A DNA stretch of 64,000 nucleotides from JAITMY01 sp031549685 (GTDB lineage Bacteria > Bacteroidota > Bacteroidia > Bacteroidales > UBA932). The stretch spans positions 1 through 64,000 of the forward strand of contig JAVBPG010000009.1 in the NCBI GenBank assembly GCA_031549685.1, written 5' to 3'. The notes under the pieces were generated by a model. That model was given only the letters and a program-made list of their open reading frames with translations, was not told the origin of the DNA and did no database searches. Position 1 is the first letter of the stretch. Each line of letters opens with the position of its first letter. The position numbers and the translations under genes are program-made. This document shows, in pieces, positions 24,546 through 32,077 of this stretch.

Positions 24546-25784
24546 TTAAAAGGTGTAGCCAAATACCGATATAATTCTGTAGTTGGTTACGTTGGTTACC
24601 TCAGAGGGCTTGCCGTTGGCCGTGGCCTTGCCGTATCCTGCGGTTGTAAAACCGCCCTCCAGCCCGACTTTCCAGCCCGATTTGGTGTAGGATATTTGGG
24701 GCATAATCCGGTACATTTGGTCGATGATGCTGCCGTTCAGGTATCCATATCCGTAGATCGGTTTATCGGCCAGCAGGTCTTTATCTGTTCCCAAATTTTT
24801 AGCGTATCCGGCGTAAAGGCCTACCTTTAAGTCGCCTCCGTACGTAATGTTTATCCAGCCGTCGGCCAGGTCAAAGGCCGTATATTGCTGCTCGCCGGTA
24901 GCCGCATCGGAAACCTCGCGTACGCCGTACATGCCTACCATGACCATGTCGGTAAGGTTTTGACCGTAAATAGCCTTGGCCTTGACCAGCAGCTTGCCCC
25001 TCCCGTACTGCCCAAAGGCCATGTAGGCCAGCGTGGTTAGCCTTTCGCTTACCGCATACGTAGCCCCGTTTACAACCGATTGGGTGCGCGGCACAATGGT
25101 TTTCACATCGGCGCCCACTCCCCAGCGGAAGCCGGCGGAGCCTTGCTCCAGCCCGAGGTAAAAATCGGGCACCAGCGCGTCCCAGAGGTATACGCCGGTT
25201 TTTCCCAGCGGCCCATCGGAGCAGAATTGCATTTGGTACAGCGCCGCCGCCGTCCACCTCCAGCTGCCCATGTTGTACTTGTAGCAAATCTGCGGGCTGC
25301 GGTTAAACGGGTTGAAAGGTGCGCCGCCATTCAGCTCAAAGGTGGAGGGCATAACACCCCCCGAAAGCGGGTGCCACTCCTGCCCGACAAGCAACTGGGA
25401 TTTTTCCCAGTTCATGGTAATGTAAGCTTTGCGGATTCTCAACACGTAGTAGGAGATTCCGGCGCCTGCAAAATCGGCCTCCACCTTGGCCGATACCTGC
25501 GAGCGGAACAGGCTGAGCCCCGATACATCGACCCCAACCCTTGAGTTAATGCTCAGCATTTCGGTGGAGGGAACTTTGTTCAGGTCTTTGCCGTTGGGGT
25601 CCAGCCTCTCGGGTAGCGGCATGATGTTGAATGACATGCCCACCGCCTCCAGATTTTTGCGGGAGTTGAAGCTAAGCTGATTCTCGACAAAGCCGTAGAA
25701 CTTGTACGATAGCTTAGCCTGAGCGTTGCTCAAAAAGGAGATGGTAAAAAACAGCGGGAGTAAAAGCAGCTTCTTTGGTTTCAT
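24546..25784 (-). CDS. Predicted outer-membrane beta-barrel, porin-like
   Basis: A 412-residue protein with a signal peptide (MKPKKLLLLPLFFTISFLSNAQA) and then alternating amphipathic strands throughout. It ends in an aromatic residue (VFGYTF), as outer-membrane barrels do. Phrases such as YKFYGFVENQLSFNSRKNL, LLVGQEWHPLSG and GVGADVKTIVPRTQ resemble the trimeric porin-like proteins annotated in Bacteroidales. The substrate cannot be predicted. It is a single-gene unit with its own promoter and terminator, so it is probably expressed independently of the neighbouring accessory genes. Confidence 0.75.
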   Translation of the reverse strand: MKPKKLLLLPLFFTISFLSNAQAKLSYKFYGFVENQLSFNSRKNLEAVGMSFNIMPLPERLDPNGKDLNKVPSTEMLSINSRVGVDVSGLSLFRSQVSAKVEADFAGAGISYYVLRIRKAYITMNWEKSQLLVGQEWHPLSGGVMPSTFELNGGAPFNPFNRSPQICYKYNMGSWRWTAAALYQMQFCSDGPLGKTGVYLWDALVPDFYLGLEQGSAGFRWGVGADVKTIVPRTQSVVNGATYAVSERLTTLAYMAFGQYGRGKLLVKAKAIYGQNLTDMVMVGMYGVREVSDAATGEQQYTAFDLADGWINITYGGDLKVGLYAGYAKNLGTDKDLLADKPIYGYGYLNGSIIDQMYRIMPQISYTKSGWKVGLEGGFTTAGYGKATANGKPSEVTNVTNYRIISVFGYTF

Positions 25785-25835
25785 ATTTTATGGTTGTGAG
25801 TGGTACAAACTATTTTCCTTGCATCGCAAGGTGCG

Positions 25836-25866
25836 CAAAGGTACAACACCTGAAACAAACAAACAA
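25836..25866 (-). promoter_or_regulatory. Promoter of the porin-like gene
   Basis: On the minus strand TACCTTTG (25843-25836) is a good -7 box. TTG triplets at 25862-25860 and 25866-25864 give spacers of 16 and 20 nt. Confidence 0.65.
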
Positions 25867-25979
25867 AGCCCGTCGCTGTTGCTGTCCTAAGGTGCAATAA
25901 CGCAAGGCTAACCCGTTTGCAAATTTTTGCTGCCGTTTTTGTTTTACCTTTGTGCTAAGTATAGTTCAAAATACAGCTC

Positions 25980-26530
25980 ATGGGCAAAGGGGAAATTATT
26001 ATTTATCAGCTACCCGATGGCACAGCTAACCTTGATGTGCGGTTGGAAAATGAAACCATTTGGCTAACGCAGGCGCAAATAGCCAACTTGTTTGGAGTAA
26101 AGCAACCGGCTGTTTCAAAGCGTCTTAAAAATATTTTCATTTTGGAAGAATTGGAGCAGAGTTCAGTTCATTCCATTTTGGAATATACTGCTTCTGACGG
26201 AAAAGTTTATCGAACCAGCTTCTATAATTTAGATGCCATTCTTTCTATTGGCTACCGCGTTAACTCCAAAAATGCAACCCAATTTCGTATTTGGGCCAAT
26301 AGGGTGCTGAAGGAGTACCTTGTAAAAGGTTATGCCATTAACCAGCGCGCTCAAGTGGCGCAGCTGTGTGGTTTTTAGAAAAAAACGGTATTTTGTACAA
26401 ATCCAATGGGCTGCGGTTGATTGAAAATAATACGCTGGTAGCCCTCACACTTATGATTGCCGAAAGTCGCACGGAAGAAAAGGACTTGATGGCAAAAGTG
26501 GTTGTAAATTTGATAAATCGGAACAACTAA
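25980..26530 (+). pseudogene. Decayed RhuM/Doc-type gene (internal deletion and frameshift)
   Basis: The first 128 codons (25980 to about 26365) match the N-terminal RhuM domain: GEIIIYQLPDGTANLDVRLE, IWLTQAQIANLFGVKQPAVS and LDAILSIGYRVNSKNATQFR. The frame then runs into QLCGF and stops at 26378. Immediately after, another frame reads FLEKNGILYKSNGLRLIE and LVALTLMIAESRTEEKDLM and ends at 26530. That is the C-terminal end of the longer RhuM proteins that carry a Doc/Fic-like domain. The middle of the gene, roughly 150-200 codons in intact relatives, is missing. This therefore looks like an internal deletion with loss of frame. RhuM proteins are usually linked to restriction or toxin loci; none is present here. 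Confidence 0.75.
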
Positions 26531-26538
26531 TAGCGGCT

Positions 26539-27513
26539 ATGAACCTCTACACCTCCGTTGATATTCCCTCTTTCCCCAAAAAGATTGGCTACGAGCATAA
26601 GATGTTGCTCGTGGGTTCGTGCTTTGCGGTAAGCATGGCCGAGCGGCTGAATGCCCTCAGGTTTGCCGCCATGAGTAACCCCTTTGGCGTTTTGTACAAC
26701 CCGCTGTCGGTTGCGGCGAGCTTGCAGGTAATGGCCGAAAAGCGCCTCTTGTCCGAATCCGACTTGCACCATGAGCACGGCTTGTGGTGCAGCTACACGC
26801 ACCACAGCCGCTTTGCGCACCCCGATAGGCAGGAGGCGCTGCGCCTTATAAACGAGAGCATTCTGAAGGGTGCGTGGGGGCTGAGAACCGCCGATTTTTT
26901 GGTGCTTACCTTGGGTACGGCCTGGGCGTATCGCTTGAAAAAAACGGGTAAGGTTGTAGCCAATTGCCACAAAACTCCCGCCAAGGAGTTCGACAGGTTT
27001 TTGCTTTCGCCGGGCGAAATAGCGAACACGTTGTGTGAGATGGTAAACACTCTGCAAAGCAAAAATCCGCAGCAGCAAATTATTTTTACGGTAAGCCCCA
27101 TTCGCCACTGGAAGGATGGCGCGCACGGCAACCAGCTGAGCAAAGCTGCCCTGCTGCTGGCGGTAGATGAAGTTTTAGAACAAACGCAAAACACAACATA
27201 TTTTCCCGCCTACGAAATTGTGATGGACGAGTTGCGCGACTACCGCTTTTACGCGGCCGATATGCTGCACCCGTCGGGGGTGGCGGTGGAGTACATTTGG
27301 GAAAAATTTGTGCAGGCTGCGATAGGTGAAGTTGCGCAAAAAACAATGGCGGAGGTAAAAGTCTTGGTCGCCGCCAGAGCGCACCGGCCCTTTAACCCCG
27401 ACACGCCGGAGCATCGGGCGTTTTTGCAGGCGCAGGCAACAAATTTGCAGCGCCTCATGCAGCAGCACCCGCACCTGGATTGGGAGGAGGAGCAGCGGTA
27501 TTTTTTGCAATAA
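26539..27513 (+). CDS. GSCFA domain-containing protein
   Basis: A 324-residue protein of the GSCFA family (PF08885), named after the motif seen here as LLVGSCFAVSMAERL (residues about 23-37). Further conserved parts are NPFGVLYNPLSVA, LTLGTAWAYRLKKTG, FTVSPIRHWKDGAHGNQLSK and the histidine-containing DMLHPSGVAVEYIW. The arrangement resembles SGNH-type hydrolases, with Ser as nucleophile and a late D..H pair, but the substrate is not known. The start lies 8 bp after the RhuM remnant, and the gene is followed 2 bp later by a zinc-ribbon membrane protein, so these two are probably co-transcribed. Confidence 0.9.
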   Translation: MNLYTSVDIPSFPKKIGYEHKMLLVGSCFAVSMAERLNALRFAAMSNPFGVLYNPLSVAASLQVMAEKRLLSESDLHHEHGLWCSYTHHSRFAHPDRQEALRLINESILKGAWGLRTADFLVLTLGTAWAYRLKKTGKVVANCHKTPAKEFDRFLLSPGEIANTLCEMVNTLQSKNPQQQIIFTVSPIRHWKDGAHGNQLSKAALLLAVDEVLEQTQNTTYFPAYEIVMDELRDYRFYAADMLHPSGVAVEYIWEKFVQAAIGEVAQKTMAEVKVLVAARAHRPFNPDTPEHRAFLQAQATNLQRLMQQHPHLDWEEEQRYFLQ

Positions 27514-27515
27514 AA

Positions 27516-27851
27516 ATGATAAAAACTTGTCCATACTGCCGGCAGGGCACAGCCACGCTCGGCAAGCTGTGGTGGCTTGATGTGGACACCTACCTCAGGT
27601 GCAGCCACTGTAAGGCACGCTTGGCGCATGTCAACTTTTTGGCCACGGCGGTGCTTTACGCGCTGGCTTTGCTCCTGCTGTACTGGGTGGTTCAGTGGTG
27701 GGGAGCCAACCATAGCGTTGCCTCCGCCAGGCGCGTGGCTGTAGCGGCGGCCATAGCGCTTTTTATGCTCATAGCAGCTATTCGCTTAGGCTTGGTGTGG
27801 ATGCTGTGGTGGCTTAAGCAACCTTCGCCCCCAAAAAAGTCCAAATCATAG
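27516..27851 (+). CDS. Small membrane protein with N-terminal zinc ribbon
   Basis: A 111-residue protein. The N-terminus has two CxxC pairs (KTCPYCRQG and LRCSHCKAR), spaced like a zinc ribbon. Two hydrophobic segments follow at about residues 43-62 (FLATAVLYALALLLLYWVVQ) and 73-97, then a basic tail, PKKSKS. The ATG at 27516 is chosen because it lies 2 bp after the GSCFA stop codon. No function can be assigned; the ribbon probably faces the cytoplasm. Its coupling to the GSCFA gene is the only clue. Confidence 0.7.
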   Translation: MIKTCPYCRQGTATLGKLWWLDVDTYLRCSHCKARLAHVNFLATAVLYALALLLLYWVVQWWGANHSVASARRVAVAAAIALFMLIAAIRLGLVWMLWWLKQPSPPKKSKS

Positions 27852-27926
27852 CCTGTTAGCAGAATCGACTTGCGTTAACTTGCCATCATTTACTTTATTC
27901 AACCAATTAATGTAAATTTATTCATT

Positions 27927-28054
27927 ATATTCAATGAATTAATAGTAATTCATTGAATATGATTTTTATTTCATTGATTTATAAATAATTGATTTTTTAT
28001 TCAATAATTTTATAGTAATTCGTTGAATATATTCAATAAATTAATATAAATTTG
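27927..28054 (+). promoter_or_regulatory. Array of ATTCAATGAAT-like motifs and promoter before ATPase copy B
   Basis: A perfect 15-bp inverted repeat, ATATTCAATGAATTA at 27927-27941 and its complement at 27946-27960, with a 4-nt loop. It is followed by related 11-mers at 27969 (TTTCATTGATT), 27999 (ATTCAATAATT), 28018 (ATTCGTTGAAT) and 28031 (ATTCAATAAAT), several about 19-21 nt apart. TTGAATATATTCAA at 28023-28036 is a perfect palindrome overlapping the -33 TTG (28023-28025). The -7 box TAAATTTG is at 28047-28054, a 21-nt spacer. The layout looks like a multi-site operator. Confidence 0.6.
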
Positions 28055-28069
28055 TATAGTAAAAACACA

Positions 28070-29209
28070 ATGTTTATGGTAATACTCAATCGTTTTATAG
28101 AAAAATCAATAGTTGATAAGCTGTCGTCCAACAAGGTTTTGTTACTTTTAGGTGCAAGGCGAACCGGAAAAACGCACCTGTTGGCTCAGATAGTAAGAAA
28201 AACAAAAACACCTTATCTGCTGCTCAACGGGGAGGATTTTAGAACTTCGGCATGGCTACAAAACAAAAGTATCAAGGAGTACAAGGCCTTTATTGGTACG
28301 CATAAGCTGCTCATTATCGATGAAGCGCAAAAGGTTGAAAATATTGGCGCCATTCTCAAGTTTATGATTGATGGGATTAACGATTTGACCATTATTGCTA
28401 CAGGTTCTTCGGCGTTTGACCTCACGCAAAAGTTGGGCGAGCCGCTTACCGGGCGTAGTATTACGTATCATCTGTTCCCTATTGCGCAATGCGAGTTGAA
28501 CAAATATGAGAACGCCATAGAAACAGTAGCCAACTTAGAGCAGCGTCTTATCTACGGTTCGTACCCGGAGTTGTTCAAGTACGAAAGTTTGCAAGAACAA
28601 CAACAATATTTATCGGAGTTGGTAAATTCGTACTTACTAAAAGACATTTTGGCTTTCGATGGTATTCGTAATTCGTCAAAGCTGCTTATGGTCTTGCGCC
28701 TATTGGCGTTTCAGGTGGGGAGCGAGGTTTCGCTGCAAGAAATTGGGCAACAGGTTAGTCTTACGCGCAACACAGTGGAGCGCTATATGGATTTGCTCGA
28801 AAAGGTGTACATTGTATTTAAGGTGGGAGGCTACAGCCGCAACCTACGTAAAGAAGTTGTGAAAAATCATAAGTATTACTTTTGGGATAACGGCATTCGA
28901 AATACGCTGGTGGCAAATTTTAATCCGCTCACGCTGCGCAATGATACGGGCGCGCTATGGGAAAATTACATGATAAGCGAGCGTTTGAAATTCCAGTCGT
29001 ATAAGCATATGCTATCGAATAACTACTTTTGGCGCACATACGACGGGCAGGAGTTGGATTGGGTAGAGGAGCGTGGCGGTCAACTTTTTGCCTACGAGTT
29101 TAAGTATAACTCTGACAAGGCAAAAATTCCTGCAGCTTTTGATAGGGCTTATCCCGATAGTGTATTTGAGGTGGTAAATAAGGGTAACTATTTACCTCTT
29201 ATTTCTTAA
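28070..29209 (+). CDS. AAA_14/DUF4143 ATP-binding protein (copy B)
   Basis: A 379-residue AAA_14/DUF4143 protein. Walker A is LLLLGARRTGKTHLL, Walker B is LLIIDEAQKV, and IIATGSSAFDLTQKLGEPLTG is the sensor region. The winged helix is LQEIGQQVSLTRNTVERYMD. The C-terminal module has the D...ExK nuclease-like signature: YFWRTYDGQELDWVEERGG then AYEFKYN. It is closely similar along its length to copy D (32078-33211), for instance in ALWENYMISERLK. The -7 box at 28047-28054 places transcription start just before ATG 28070 (a second ATG is at 28076). Family function is not established. Confidence 0.85.
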   Translation: MFMVILNRFIEKSIVDKLSSNKVLLLLGARRTGKTHLLAQIVRKTKTPYLLLNGEDFRTSAWLQNKSIKEYKAFIGTHKLLIIDEAQKVENIGAILKFMIDGINDLTIIATGSSAFDLTQKLGEPLTGRSITYHLFPIAQCELNKYENAIETVANLEQRLIYGSYPELFKYESLQEQQQYLSELVNSYLLKDILAFDGIRNSSKLLMVLRLLAFQVGSEVSLQEIGQQVSLTRNTVERYMDLLEKVYIVFKVGGYSRNLRKEVVKNHKYYFWDNGIRNTLVANFNPLTLRNDTGALWENYMISERLKFQSYKHMLSNNYFWRTYDGQELDWVEERGGQLFAYEFKYNSDKAKIPAAFDRAYPDSVFEVVNKGNYLPLIS

Positions 29210-29295
29210 AATACGATTGGCATATTTCGGATAATGCGATCACAAAATATTCTGTAAACGGATGTTTTATTACTAACTCCTAAAATGTGTCAGCC

Positions 29296-30228
29296 ATGAA
29301 CACGTTCAACGTAATACTCGATTTTTTGGCAAGCGTTGCCCTTGCTACGATGAGTCAGCTGGTGTGGCTTTTGGGTTTTATTTTTGTTTTTGGTTTACTG
29401 CTGTACTTTTTATCGCGCTTTACGCGCATTACCTATGTAAAATCGGCAGGCGTAAAGCTGGATATTATTTTCACGGGGTGGATTGGCACGCCCGTACACG
29501 AGATGGGGCACGCCATATTTTGCGTCCTGTTTCGCCACCGAATCGTAGCCATGAAGCTTTACAATCCCGATCCCGCCGATGGAGCGTTAGGCTACGTTTC
29601 TCACACGTTCGATGAGCGCAGCCGCTACCAAAAAATCGGTAATTTTTTCATTGGCATAGGGCCCATTTTGTTTGGCTCGCTGGTGCTTTACGCATTGCTT
29701 TATTTCCTTTTGCCCCACTTATCTTTGCTCGTCTTGCAGGCGCAGCAGCAAGGCACGCACATGGCGCACGATATGCGCGGAGGCAGCTGGCTGAGCGCAT
29801 GGCAGGTTGCTTACTCATCGGCTGCCGGCATTTTTAAAGGCGTATTTAGCGCCGAAAATTTTAGCAGCTGGCGGTTTTGGCTATTTCTCTACCTCTCTTT
29901 CTGCATTGCCTCGCACATGACCTTGAGCCCGCCTGATATTAAAGGTGCCAAAAACGGACTTATTACAGTAGTGGTTACTCTACTTATATGCAACCTTATT
30001 ATTCTTGGCATTGAGGCTTTGGGATTTCACTCCTACGCCGGCAGCTACTGGCAATACGTTAAGCTCGATACATATTCCGTATACATCAATAGCTTTCTTG
30101 GGGCGCTGGGGGCCTTGCTTACCTACGCTCTCATTATTTCAGGGGTTAACTTCGTTGTCTCTTATATTGGGCTTAGCATTTACAATTTAGTCAAGGGGCG
30201 CGGATTTATAAATCCGTTTTGGATATAA
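29296..30228 (+). CDS. Membrane protein with HEMGH motif (M50-like, unassigned)
   Basis: A 310-residue integral membrane protein with about six hydrophobic segments. After the first one comes GWIGTPVHEMGHAIFCVLF, an HExxH zinc-binding signature in a membrane setting, as in site-2-protease-like M50 metallopeptidases. A second conserved M50 motif (NxxPxxxLDG) is not evident, so proteolytic activity is uncertain. ATG 29296 is preferred to GTG 29287. It lies between two DUF4143-type genes but shows no sign of co-transcription with either. Its role is unknown. Confidence 0.65.
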   Translation: MNTFNVILDFLASVALATMSQLVWLLGFIFVFGLLLYFLSRFTRITYVKSAGVKLDIIFTGWIGTPVHEMGHAIFCVLFRHRIVAMKLYNPDPADGALGYVSHTFDERSRYQKIGNFFIGIGPILFGSLVLYALLYFLLPHLSLLVLQAQQQGTHMAHDMRGGSWLSAWQVAYSSAAGIFKGVFSAENFSSWRFWLFLYLSFCIASHMTLSPPDIKGAKNGLITVVVTLLICNLIILGIEALGFHSYAGSYWQYVKLDTYSVYINSFLGALGALLTYALIISGVNFVVSYIGLSIYNLVKGRGFINPFWI

Positions 30229-30254
30229 AAAAACTTATGTTGTCATGAGGATAT

Positions 30255-30326
30255 TCAAATTTTATAAATTATGATTGATAAAATTTGAGTATGTTTTGTT
30301 TTTGTCAATTGTGATTGATAAAATTA
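30255..30326. repeat. Paired ATTATGATTGATAAAATT motifs downstream of ATPase copy C
   Basis: ATTATGATTGATAAAATT begins at 30268, and ATTGTGATTGATAAAATT begins at 30308, 40 nt away. TCAAATTTTAT (30255-30265) and ATAAAATTTGA (30278-30288) form a perfect 11-bp inverted pair around the first motif. The second motif overlaps the stop codon of copy C. Related motifs occur beyond the other end of the gene. Confidence 0.6.
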
Positions 30327-31550
30327 TAAATTTGCCATCAAAAAATCTTTTAGGTGTATTTGCTCCACGCCTTTGTAGTTACTGTTGGCATTGTACTCGT
30401 CCATAGTAATTACATATTTGCGGTGGTTATCTTTAATGTTTAGCAAATTACCAAACTCTCTAACTACCGTATTCTCGTCCGTAAGCATGTAGGCTACTTG
30501 CAGGTACACGCGTGTGCCGTTCTTTTCTGCCACAAAATCAACCTCTGTATTACCATTTTGTCCCACAAAAACCTTACACCCCGAGCGAATAAGGTGAAGG
30601 TAAACCGCATTTTCCATAACCTTGGCAATGTCTTTGCGCCTGTCAAAACCATGAATGCTATTGCGCAAACCAATATCCTCAAAATAAAACTTTTCGCCAA
30701 CCTCAAAAAGTCGCAGTCCCGCTATGTCGTAGCGCGGCACTTTGTACACAAAAAAGGCGTTGATAAGTGGCTTGAGGTAGTTCAACACCGCTTGCGGTGA
30801 GACCGATGAGCGTTGAGACTTGAGAAATTTTGCAATGTTATTGGCCGAAAAAAGGTTGCCAACATTATCGGCTAAGAATGCAATGAGCGTTTCGAGAAAG
30901 TGCACATCACGAATACCCTCGCGCGCCACCACATCTTTGAGTAAAATGGTGGAGTAAACGTTGCGCAGGTACTCAAATGCAGTAGCCTCTTCTAACCCAA
31001 TGGAGTGTAAATATGGCATCCCGCCCAAAGTAAGATGCTTATACAGGATTTCCGTTGAATTTTCGAGCGAAAAAAAATCAAGAAATTCACCATAGCCGAG
31101 CGAATGCACGGGAAACTCAATGTATCGTCCGGCAAGGAATGTAGCTAGCTCACCCGATAAAATATTGGCGTTGCTACCGCTGCAAAAAATATCACAACAT
31201 CCCTCGGCCAGCAGGCTACGCAAGGCTTTTTCGAAGCGCGTAATTTCCTGTATTTCATCTACAAATAGATAGTTGTTCACTTCCGGTTGCAGGCAGCTTT
31301 TCACATGTGCGTATAGCGTGTTGTCGTCCACAATGTGTTCGTGCGGCTTTAGCTCCTTGTTTATGTATATGATATTTGCCGATGGAGTTTTTTTTATAAT
31401 CTCCTCTATGAGCTGAAACAGTATGTAGCTCTTGCCCACGCGGCGCTGTCCTACGATTACTTTTATAATGCCCTTGTTGATAAAAGGCCTTATACGATCG
31501 GAGTAAATAGGGCGAACAATGAGCGATTTCGGTATTAAATTTTTATCCAT
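30324..31550 (-). CDS. AAA_14/DUF4143-type ATP-binding protein (copy C)
   Basis: A 408-residue protein of the same broad family but a different subgroup. Walker A is KVIVGQRRVGKSYILFQLI, Walker B is YLFVDEIQEI, and the sensor region is DIFCSGSNANILSGEL. After a winged-helix segment (FSANNIAKFLKSQRSSVSPQ) the C-terminal part reads TEVDFVAEKNGTRVYLQVAY. Here the usual ExK is replaced by QxA, so nuclease activity is doubtful. ATG 31550 is the family start. A -7 box, TATATTTG, is at 31577-31570 on the minus strand. Similar motif pairs lie beyond both ends of the gene. Confidence 0.85.
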   Translation of the reverse strand: MDKNLIPKSLIVRPIYSDRIRPFINKGIIKVIVGQRRVGKSYILFQLIEEIIKKTPSANIIYINKELKPHEHIVDDNTLYAHVKSCLQPEVNNYLFVDEIQEITRFEKALRSLLAEGCCDIFCSGSNANILSGELATFLAGRYIEFPVHSLGYGEFLDFFSLENSTEILYKHLTLGGMPYLHSIGLEEATAFEYLRNVYSTILLKDVVAREGIRDVHFLETLIAFLADNVGNLFSANNIAKFLKSQRSSVSPQAVLNYLKPLINAFFVYKVPRYDIAGLRLFEVGEKFYFEDIGLRNSIHGFDRRKDIAKVMENAVYLHLIRSGCKVFVGQNGNTEVDFVAEKNGTRVYLQVAYMLTDENTVVREFGNLLNIKDNHRKYVITMDEYNANSNYKGVEQIHLKDFLMANL

Positions 31551-31604
31551 TACGATTGATATTTTTATACAAATATAGTATATTTCAATTATGATAGATA
31601 AAAA
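31549..31604. repeat. Paired ATTACGATTGATA motifs upstream of ATPase copy C
   Basis: ATTACGATTGATATTTTT starts at 31549 (overlapping the start codon), and ATTATGATAGATAAAAAA starts at 31588, 39 nt apart. They share the core ATTRYGATWGATA with the two motifs at 30268 and 30308, in the same orientation. The -7 box of copy C lies between the two. Confidence 0.55.
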
Positions 31605-31625
31605 AGGGCATATTGGCAAAGCAAG

Positions 31626-31892
31626 TTTCCTAAAATAAAAAAAACCGCCACTAAACAAAAATTTCATTCACTTTTGTTTTGATACCTCGAAGCGCTGCTG
31701 CGAGGTCGTTTATTGCCGTCGGTTTTAACCGACGGACAAAGTCACAAATCAAATCGGGCTTTAGCCCGGAAAGAATTTGTTGGCCATAGAAATTTTGGGC
31801 TAAAGCCCCCGTCGGTTAAAACCGACGGCAATGAAGCCCCCCCCAACCTTTCCCTAAAACAAAACCCCCCGCCACTAAACAAAAATTTCATT
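31626..31892. repeat. Composite intergenic repeat: GTCGGTTTTAACCGAC hairpin element between direct repeats
   Basis: Two 23-nt arms, TTGCCGTCGGTTTTAACC(GACGG) at 31713-31735 and its exact complement at 31809-31831, enclose a second inverted pair, GGGCTTTAGCCC (31756-31767) and GGGCTAAAGCCC (31797-31808). The element is bracketed by a direct repeat whose identical 24-nt cores, CCGCCACTAAACAAAAATTT(CATT), are at 31645-31668 and 31869-31892. No ORF of note is inside. It fills most of the 527-bp gap between ATPase copies C and D. Confidence 0.7.
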
Positions 31893-31924
31893 TGTCGGGG
31901 GCTTTTTATTATTTACACATATAT

Positions 31925-31955
31925 ATTTCGTCATCGTACTGACGATTTTTACATT
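31925..31955 (+). repeat. TCGTCATCGTACTGACGA repeat, upstream copy for ATPase D
   Basis: The 30 nt 31925-31954 are identical to 33273-33302 beyond the other end of the gene. The core TCGTCA-TCGTAC-TGACGA is an inverted repeat with 6-bp arms. It lies 16 nt upstream of the -7 box TATATTTG (31971-31978), roughly where the -33 contact would be. Confidence 0.75.
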
Positions 31956-31970
31956 TTGAAGAAAAAATGC

Positions 31971-32077
31971 TATATTTGTACGTTGAAAATTATATGGATC
32001 AAAGAGTAAAGAAATATTAAGTCCTTGTTCTTTTTGTCCTTGTTCCTTGATCCTTGTTCCATGCAAGTTTATCATGT
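31971..32077 (+). promoter_or_regulatory. Promoter and leader of ATPase copy D
   Basis: TATATTTG (31971-31978) is the -7 box. The leader of roughly 90 nt contains repeated TCCTTGTTC words (32021-32060), related to the GGACAAGTCCTTG spacers in the ribosomal operon. No canonical -33 TTG at normal spacing. Confidence 0.45.

Noticed and set aside
26338..26526. Minus-strand 62-codon ORF over the RhuM remnant
   Set aside because: The plus-strand frames match a known family end; the antisense frame does not.
30201..30216. CGGATTTATAAATCCG palindrome as a terminator of the HEMGH-protein gene
   Set aside because: It lies within the coding sequence, has no loop and only a short T run, so terminator function is not convincing.
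31713..31831. Insertion sequence
   Set aside because: The inverted arms enclose only about 70 bp with no transposase; at most a MITE- or REP-like element.
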